A DNA stretch of 51,479 nucleotides, from assembly GCA_016874675.1 (NCBI GenBank), contig VGTL01000013.1:1-51479 (forward strand), in the 5' to 3' direction. Origin of the DNA: Methanobacteriota archaeon. Lineage in GTDB: Archaea > Thermoplasmatota > DTKX01 > VGTL01. The notes below the pieces were generated by a model. The model searched no databases, had not been told where the DNA came from, and was given only the letters and a program-made list of their open reading frames with translations. How positions within the stretch are numbered: the stretch's first letter is position 1; each line of letters starts with the position of its first letter. A program made the position numbers and the translations under genes. Shown in pieces: positions 46,901-51,479 of this stretch.

Positions 46901-49512
46901 CTGGCATCGATGCGCAGCAGGCGCCCAGCACAGTAGGGACCCCAGCCGCCGTCGCTGTCCAGCGTCCTGACGCGCCAGTAGTACGCGCCGTCGGCGATGG
47001 GGTTCTCCGGCTGGTATGCCAGCTCGCTCGAGTCGACCTGGCCGCTGTCGAGGATTATCGAATCGAAGAGCGACGAATCGTCCAGTTGCCACTGGAAGCC
47101 GGCCACCGAGGAATCCCGGTCGGAGAAATTCCAGCCAAACAGCGGCCTGGAATCGTTGGACCAGGCCCCTTCGTACGGGGAATTGAGTGTGGCGTTCTCC
47201 GGCAGGAGATTGTAATTTATCGTGACATTGCGAAGAAGAGGCGTAAAGCCCGGCTCGGTGGTGCACAGGTATGCGCGGTACTGGAACCAGCGGGAGCCGT
47301 TGTGGCCGCTGAATATCCCCTGCCCGGTCGTGCTGTAGCATGTCTTGTTGGTGCCGTCGGGACCGATGAAGGGCGTGGAATTGAGGCCTGCCTCCGTGTC
47401 GGCGGTGCGGAACTGGAATGTCAGGGTCGTGTTGGCGGGAACGGTCGCGTTCCACCTAAGCTCGCCGAAGCAGGCGGCGCCGCTAGAATCTATTGGCTGG
47501 GAGGTGAAGTTGCCGGAGGGGAGGTAGCGCTTGAGATTGTAGGCCCAGGTGTCGGCGAGAGTGTAGCCGAATGGATGGCCACCGAATAATACTATCGTTC
47601 CCGTGTTGCTGTCACATGCCATGCCTGCCATGAACCGAGCGACCGGCATCTTTGAAGGTGTGAGCTGCGTCCAGACATTACGGCTCAGGTTGTAGGTCCA
47701 CATGTCCGCCGGTTCAAAATATGTATCTTTGAACAGGACCATTCCGCCAAGTGACGGATCATAAACCAGACGCCCCGTCATAGGAGGTGGGGAGACCGAG
47801 GGTTTCATTTCCGTCCAAGTGTCGTTTGTCACATTGTATGTCCAGGTGTCGTTGTACTCTACTGCGCCTATACCGCCGAAAAGCACCATGACCCCGTTGC
47901 TCCGGTCATAATCCATGGCAGGGCACCATCTTGCGGGCGGGTGAGAGGCCGGTTTCTTCTCCTCCCAAACATTGTTACTTATATTGTACGTCCATGTATC
48001 GACAAGATATGCACCGAAATAAGTACAACCTCCGTACATGATCACCATACCGTTCTTCGAATCATAAGAAAGGACATGTCCATTTCGGCGAGTTGGGGCC
48101 GGATTCGGATGCATACTCGTCCAGGTATCCTTGCTAAGGTCGTAGGTCCAAGTGTAATCGTCCAGGTCCGGATTCCCAAACAATACCGCCACCCCGTTGG
48201 CGCTGTCGAACGCCAACCGGGCATCAGAGGTGCCGGGCGGGGATAGCTTGGGGCGTCTCTCGGTCCACCGGCCGGTCTTCGTGTCGAAGGTCCAGGTGTC
48301 GTTGGGGTAGGAACCATCAACCCCTTTCCCCCCGAATAAAATGATCGCATCATTCCTGTCATCATGCGTCATTCCCATTGAGTACCTGTGGGACGGGGAT
48401 GAAGTCTTCCTCGTCCACATATTTCTGCTCAGGTTGTATGTCCAGGTATCATCGCCTACTTGCGTGCCACTCCACACATTCCCGCCGAAGAGAACGGTTT
48501 CACCACCTCCAGAATCGTATGACATTCCGTGATAGCATCTCGGCAAAGGCGCCAGGGACGGCTTCTGCTCGGTCCAGGTGTTGGTGGCGAGGTCATATGT
48601 CCAGGTATCATTCACCAATCCGGATGGGACCGAGGGGTCAGCCCCTCCGAAAAGGATTGCCTTGCCGTTATGGCTGTCAAAGACCATGGAATAGCCCGTC
48701 CTGTTGGACGGGGCATTGGTGGGTGACTGGTTTGTCCAGAGGTTCGTGCTGACATCGTACGTCCACGTGTCATTCAAATAGCGGCGATCTTGGTCCTCCC
48801 CACCGAACAGCGCAACCTTCCTGTTGATGCTATCATAGACCATCGCGCCAGAGCTCCGTCCGGGAGGCGACACAGCAGGCATCGCATTGGTCCATTTCCT
48901 GGAAGACGAATTGTAGAGCCATGTCTCATTTATATAACCGAGTCCGCCGAAGAGCACCGCCACCTTGTTGGCGCTGTCATAGGCCATTGCCTGTGCGCCA
49001 TTGGGGGCTGGCCCCGGACGGATGTCCCTGGAGGTCCATTTGTCAGCGCTCACGTTGTAGCTCCACGTATAATAATAATATAGGAGCATCTCGCCGTTGG
49101 CGCTGTCGTAGACAATCGGATTCGATGTTGCGCCGCCTGGATTCTCTTTGGGGTGTCTTTCTGTCCAGGTATTGGTGCTGTGATTGTAGACCCAGGTCTC
49201 ATTGCAATAGAGCCACTTGATGCCTCCGAAGAGCACCGAGACCCCGTTGGCGCTGTCGTAGGCCATGAAATGGGTCCATCTGTTGTCCGGCCACGAGTTC
49301 ATCCTCGTCCAGTTGTTCAGGCAGGTCTCGTTGTAGGGAAGCCGCATTCCCTGCGGAGTGACGGTGGCGTTGAACCTCGTCGCGTTCTGGAAACCCTCGG
49401 TTCCCTGTGTCAACGATGTCTCGCCGTCGGAGACCTGGGACGCCATCGGTGGCAAAAGCATCGTGGCGACGGTGATTATGCTGGCGAGCCGGGCCGCGGC
49501 CGGACAAGGCAT
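43966..49512 (-). CDS. giant kelch transmembrane protein with cytoplasmic Roadblock-like domain
   Basis: An 1848-residue type I membrane protein. After the signal (AARLASIITVATMLLPPMA), about eleven to twelve kelch repeats (about 45-640) show MxYDSxNGxxVLFGG then NDTWTYNxSTNxW. Next come a jelly-roll-like region (650-760), an FN3-like domain (about 765-860), and five tandem 85-residue Ig-like domains (865-1230), each with PPGWTNGxxxITFETxD and LPDGRHNITVRAFDRAGN. A further Ig-like segment leads to one helix at about 1290-1320 (LVPVMLLLLIVAVAAVGTVG). After a Pro/Glu linker, a domain at about 1425-1530 (VEDLFLMYQDGRLIQHTTRR) matches the insert of the ATPase at 7143, and a last region (about 1545-1848) is of unknown fold. 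The TATA at 49535-49543 is 27 bases from ATG 49512. Confidence 0.87.
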   Translation of the reverse strand: MPCPAAARLASIITVATMLLPPMASQVSDGETSLTQGTEGFQNATRFNATVTPQGMRLPYNETCLNNWTRMNSWPDNRWTHFMAYDSANGVSVLFGGIKWLYCNETWVYNHSTNTWTERHPKENPGGATSNPIVYDSANGEMLLYYYYTWSYNVSADKWTSRDIRPGPAPNGAQAMAYDSANKVAVLFGGLGYINETWLYNSSSRKWTNAMPAVSPPGRSSGAMVYDSINRKVALFGGEDQDRRYLNDTWTYDVSTNLWTNQSPTNAPSNRTGYSMVFDSHNGKAILFGGADPSVPSGLVNDTWTYDLATNTWTEQKPSLAPLPRCYHGMSYDSGGGETVLFGGNVWSGTQVGDDTWTYNLSRNMWTRKTSSPSHRYSMGMTHDDRNDAIILFGGKGVDGSYPNDTWTFDTKTGRWTERRPKLSPPGTSDARLAFDSANGVAVLFGNPDLDDYTWTYDLSKDTWTSMHPNPAPTRRNGHVLSYDSKNGMVIMYGGCTYFGAYLVDTWTYNISNNVWEEKKPASHPPARWCPAMDYDRSNGVMVLFGGIGAVEYNDTWTYNVTNDTWTEMKPSVSPPPMTGRLVYDPSLGGMVLFKDTYFEPADMWTYNLSRNVWTQLTPSKMPVARFMAGMACDSNTGTIVLFGGHPFGYTLADTWAYNLKRYLPSGNFTSQPIDSSGAACFGELRWNATVPANTTLTFQFRTADTEAGLNSTPFIGPDGTNKTCYSTTGQGIFSGHNGSRWFQYRAYLCTTEPGFTPLLRNVTINYNLLPENATLNSPYEGAWSNDSRPLFGWNFSDRDSSVAGFQWQLDDSSLFDSIILDSGQVDSSELAYQPENPIADGAYYWRVRTLDSDGGWGPYCAGRLLRIDASPPESFQPIASPPGWTNGTIQVSFETTDAFAGMDHYEVEIDGLSQGAQASPFTLPPLSDGEHNITVRAFDRLWNYAIGQLDVFQDRTPPLAFAPAAEPPGWTNGSPRITFETSDASSGVERYRVSVGGGAFSCQTSPFTLPTLPDGRHNITVRAFDRAGNFMDGAVIVYLDSAGPFNFSISLDFTGWTNKDPNITFHALDNTSEIDRYDVKLPGAGFACRTSPFQVPDLPDGRHNITIRAYDRAANCAEATIELFIDKTPPANFTPVASPASWTNQDPDITFSTVDNTSGVSRYEVGLADKNLAVRTSPCRFANLSEGRQEVVVRAYDVAGNCAEGTVPAYIDRTPPGQIFLKINEGRKETAKTKVSLSILASDNLSGLDSICFSTDGILFLDWEPFAASKAWNLTKDRGSKTIYLKVRDKAGNVADPVSATIKYSPPATGGVSYLVPVMLLLLIVAVAAVGTVGWRALRKRKAGAIVPGPSATEAEEAPPPPVGEEAPPKEPEKEPEPSMVGPLPGTHAIPAKSAAEALPPPTIIAPVAEPSPAIPATVTVAPAGFAVEDLFLMYQDGRLIQHTTRRMKADMDADLMASMLTAVKAFIKESVGMAEGTELGAMEYGENKILLQKGRRVVLAAVIEGAEPPGFRDEMKGTVSNVESEFGPVLESWDGRALRLDGARRFLSQLGAYKAAEAATAPPRADVLLKSELEFYQGFVRLKVAVKNNMQTNITRAAFTLMYNESVLRLDRVEPECERKGEQVVLGIVDPGEKRTVAFYLDPQTCTESYVEGVLTFKDAHGNLETLKMPRKLASVVCPIMYTDENINTAMIKRMAAEELDKKDTKVFSIPPSLAPEIAFDLAEAAVQHHDVRLVREFAEERPFIGEAWYYGKAKGRPDRLVIRARVLGEKKVLEFFVASSSTLMLTGMLAELKSDLNRELETQKGRPQAAQVTEPEAVAAVANVRTLLDKASEQEMAAGETETKN

Positions 49513-49534
49513 GCGCAAAACACGTATCTCGACA

Positions 49535-49543
49535 CAAATAAAC
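49535..49543 (-). promoter_or_regulatory. TATA box of the giant kelch gene
   Basis: The minus strand reads GTTTATTTG, centred 27 bases before ATG 49512, which therefore beats TTG 49518 as the start of a leaderless message. Confidence 0.58.
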
Positions 49544-49558
49544 GTTTCGCCGGCCGGG

Positions 49559-49825
49559 TCAGCCGCCCGCGACGAATGGCATTATCGAAAGGACATCCCC
49601 TTCCGCCAGCGGCGTATCAGGGTCCGGCCCCTCCAGCGCCCCGCCGTTGAGCACGAGCACCGCCGACCCTTTTCCGGGGCCGTCCAAGAGCTCGGCCACC
49701 CTTTTCCAGCGGCGCCGCACCTCTTCGAGGAGCGCCCCCAGCGAAGCGCCCCCGAACACCACTCGGGCGCTCTCCGTGCCCGCCGCGACGGCGAAACCCC
49801 CGTAGAACCGGACCTCGATCTCCAT
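49559..49825 (-). CDS. MoaD/ThiS-family sulfur carrier protein
   Basis: An 88-residue ubiquitin-like protein ending in Gly-Gly (IMPFVAGG), the site that is adenylated and thiocarboxylated. The fold is shown by MEIEVRFYGGFAVAAG, GASLGALLEEVRRRW, VLVLNGG and PLAEGDVLSI. MoaD-like genes often lie beside tungsten aldehyde oxidoreductases and supply sulfur for the tungstopterin cofactor; here it is directly downstream of one on the same strand, 50 bases after its stop. ATG 49825 is preceded by GGGGGAG. A small repeat lies between the two genes. Confidence 0.88.
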   Translation of the reverse strand: MEIEVRFYGGFAVAAGTESARVVFGGASLGALLEEVRRRWKRVAELLDGPGKGSAVLVLNGGALEGPDPDTPLAEGDVLSIMPFVAGG

Positions 49826-49829
49826 CTCC

Positions 49830-49873
49830 CCCTGCTCCCTTGCTGCCTTGCTGCCTTGCTCCCTTCCACCCTT
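49830..49873. repeat. short TTGCTGCC tandem repeat
   Basis: CTCCCTTGCTGCCTTGCTGC then CTTGCTCCC are right-arm units of the dispersed hairpin family, here inside an apparent operon between the oxidoreductase and MoaD genes, without the opposite arm. Confidence 0.6.
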
Positions 49874-49875
49874 TC

Positions 49876-51479
49876 CTACTGGTGTTTTCGGACCAGCTCG
49901 ACGACATCGGGGAAATCGATTCCCAGCTCCTTTATCTTTTCCAAGGTCGGGACCCCTTCCTTCGTCCAGCCCCGTCTCTTGTACACGGCGTCCTTGAGCT
50001 TTTCGTACTGATCCTCCCTGTATTTGCGCAGCGCCGCCACCTTCTCCTGCGTGCCCTTCCCTTCCGGGTCCGTTATGCCCTTCTCCCGAAGCTGCTTGTC
50101 GTACCGCTCCTTGCGAGACTCGTATTCCTCGGCCGTGACGGGTCCCACGGCCCGGTAGGGCACCGTGTCGTGCCTGCGGGTCCCGAAGCCCTGGCGAAGG
50201 TTGAACACGCGCTGGAAGTTGTAGACGCGCTCGCTCATCGTTATCATGTCCTCGACCGAGACCTTCCGGCCGGTCACGCCCGTGAAGTACTCGGCGTACC
50301 ACTCGACGTGCTGCATCACCTTGGCCGGCTCGGGCGTCTGCTTGTTCTCGGGCGGGACGATGTCGTTCCAGGGCAGCTTGCACAGGCCGTTGAGGCCGAA
50401 CCAGGTGCGCCACATCGGGAACCAGAATAGCGCCTCCGCCTTCTTCTCGAACGTGGGCAGGTAGCCGTGGACCATGTCCAGGAATATGAGCCAGGCCTCG
50501 TCGTGCTGGGGCCCCTTGAGGGCAAGGCCGTAGCCCCCCTGTTGCGCGAGGGATTCCTTGGTCATGTACTCGGAGAACTCCAGGCCCTTGGCCTCCATGC
50601 CGATGTCCTCCATGAGCTTTTTATCGGCCCCGAACCGCCCGGCGAACTCCTCCTTCATGCGACGGATGCCCTGGCCGACGATGGCGCCGAAGCCCTCGCC
50701 CCTCGCCGCCCGATGAAGGAGCTCCAGCGCCGCCTCGCCGTTGCCGAAGCGCAGCTCCAGCCCGCCGGTGTGCTCCTTCTTCAGCAATCCACGCTCGTAG
50801 CACTCCATGACGAACGCAAGCCCGGTCCCGACCGATATTGTGTCCAGGCCGTAGGTGTCGCAGTAGAAGTTGAGCTCGGTGACCGTGGCCGGGTCGAATA
50901 TTCCCAGATTCGAGCCGCAGCCGGCGATGGTCTCGTACTCCGGGCCGTCCACCCAGACCTTCTGGCCTTTGTACGGCCCGGTCCGGGGCTGGAAGTCCTT
51001 CTGCATGTGCGAGCAGGCCACGGAGCAGCCTATCCAGCAGCCGTCGAACCCCGGGTGGAACAGCTTGCGGAAGGCCTCCCGGCCCATGCTGGCGGCGTCC
51101 TTGTGGCTCCCGTACTGGAAGTTTCTCGTCGGCAGGAGGTCGTGGTCGTTCATGATGGTGACCAGGTGCGTGGTCCCTATGGTCGCCATCTCGTTCTGCT
51201 TGGGGTCGAGCTCCCTTATCTCGTTGCTGTAGCGGCGCCCGCCTGTCTTGAGGGCCTCCAGGTCCGCCGGGGCGTTGAGCTCGGGCGTCACCTTCGGATA
51301 CCTGACGACGAGCGCCCTTATCCGCTTGTTCCGCATCACCGTGCCTATCCCGCCCCGGCCGGCCTGCTTGCAGTGGAAGGACTTGCGCGCCAGGTCGTAG
51401 TAGGAGAAGTTCAGATGGCCCCAGAGGCTCTTGTCGGCGCCGGAGCCGGCCGTCACGGTGGATATGGACCTGGGGTTGC
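49876..51479 (-). CDS. tungsten-type aldehyde ferredoxin oxidoreductase, N-terminus outside the window
   Basis: Partial protein (at least 533 residues; the frame continues past the window edge, so 51456 is not the true start). AOR family members oxidise aldehydes or related substrates with a tungstopterin and one 4Fe-4S cluster. RGGIGTVMRNKRIRALVV is the family's domain 1 to 2 transition; HKDAASMGREAF, then GCWIGCSVACSH supply three cluster cysteines (C-x3-C-x3-C, the spacing of a distinct AOR subgroup that also includes BamB-like proteins), the fourth probably being in LCKLPWND. DGPEYETIAGCGSNLGIFD and NFYCDTYGLDTISVGTGLAF are the cofactor-binding blocks. The C-terminus (about 440-526) carries RQGFGTRRHDTVPYRA. 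MoaD follows downstream. Substrate unknown. Confidence 0.92.
   Translation of the reverse strand, partial: NPRSISTVTAGSGADKSLWGHLNFSYYDLARKSFHCKQAGRGGIGTVMRNKRIRALVVRYPKVTPELNAPADLEALKTGGRRYSNEIRELDPKQNEMATIGTTHLVTIMNDHDLLPTRNFQYGSHKDAASMGREAFRKLFHPGFDGCWIGCSVACSHMQKDFQPRTGPYKGQKVWVDGPEYETIAGCGSNLGIFDPATVTELNFYCDTYGLDTISVGTGLAFVMECYERGLLKKEHTGGLELRFGNGEAALELLHRAARGEGFGAIVGQGIRRMKEEFAGRFGADKKLMEDIGMEAKGLEFSEYMTKESLAQQGGYGLALKGPQHDEAWLIFLDMVHGYLPTFEKKAEALFWFPMWRTWFGLNGLCKLPWNDIVPPENKQTPEPAKVMQHVEWYAEYFTGVTGRKVSVEDMITMSERVYNFQRVFNLRQGFGTRRHDTVPYRAVGPVTAEEYESRKERYDKQLREKGITDPEGKGTQEKVAALRKYREDQYEKLKDAVYKRRGWTKEGVPTLEKIKELGIDFPDVVELVRKHQ

Noticed and set aside
1-51479. tRNA, rRNA or transposase genes
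   Set aside because: No TψC-like GGTTCRANYCC with matching acceptor stem, no rRNA signature and no DDE or serine recombinase motifs were noticed on either strand; a covariance-model search would be needed to exclude tRNAs with introns.

Overview
This window looks like a chromosomal piece of a high-GC (by eye about two thirds G+C) archaeon, most likely an uncultured member of the Thermoplasmatota. The reasons are: TATA boxes about 26-29 bases upstream of many start codons with little or no 5' leader; archaeal families such as tandem DUF835, V4R, Roadblock/LC7 and a tungsten-type aldehyde ferredoxin oxidoreductase; and many very large secreted proteins with PKD, CARDB, kelch or FG-GAP repeats ending in one membrane helix. 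The taxonomic placement is inference. No rRNA, tRNA, CRISPR array or insertion sequence was recognised.

Layout. 1-3.6 kb: accessory DNA with a winged-helix remnant, a DUF4143 AAA ATPase, a tandem winged-helix regulator, a RHH-PIN (VapBC-like) pair and a small winged-helix-like protein. 3.7-11.4 kb: a zinc-ribbon TPR protein, a double-DUF835 protein, 3-hydroxyacyl-CoA dehydrogenase, a 1156-residue STAND-like ATPase with TPRs, and a crotonase. 11.5-14.5 kb: a four-gene zinc-type ABC uptake operon (binding protein, ATPase, permease, NikR-like regulator), each junction overlapping by 4 bp. 14.5-18.1 kb: a lower-GC block with one large FN3/beta-propeller lipoprotein, probably acquired. 18.2-36.7 kb: small hypotheticals, a PKD surface protein, a DUF72 protein, a TusA-TusD-TusC-TusB-like sulfur-relay operon, an M50 membrane protease, a beta-helix surface protein with two membrane-protein genes upstream, a 1043-residue coiled-coil protein, a sialidase-fold surface protein, and a V4R + Roadblock pair. 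36.7-51.5 kb: an FG-GAP/ASPIC/PKD protein, nitroreductase, bacterial-type PanD, a transporter, a small helical protein, a nucleotide-sugar dehydrogenase, an 1848-residue kelch transmembrane protein, and MoaD plus aldehyde oxidoreductase (cut by the window end).

Three observations stand out. (1) The same roughly 110-residue, Roadblock/longin-like domain occurs between Walker A and Walker B of the STAND-like ATPase and in the cytoplasmic tail of the kelch transmembrane protein; with the stand-alone Roadblock, V4R and DUF835 proteins this suggests a surface-to-cytoplasm signalling set. (2) A dispersed family of large hairpins, built from 7-10 base G-rich tandem units in opposite orientation around a short core (GGGGAC...GTCGTYCC), occupies most longer intergenic gaps and even runs into one coding region. 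(3) Several genes appear to start at CTG; the clearest is the TusB-like gene, where CTGA replaces the ATGA overlap used elsewhere in the same operon.

The metabolic genes (hydroxyacyl-CoA dehydrogenase, crotonase, aldehyde oxidoreductase with its sulfur carrier, PanD) fit an anaerobic heterotroph that degrades fatty or organic acids; the surface proteins suggest attachment to or sensing of extracellular polymers.
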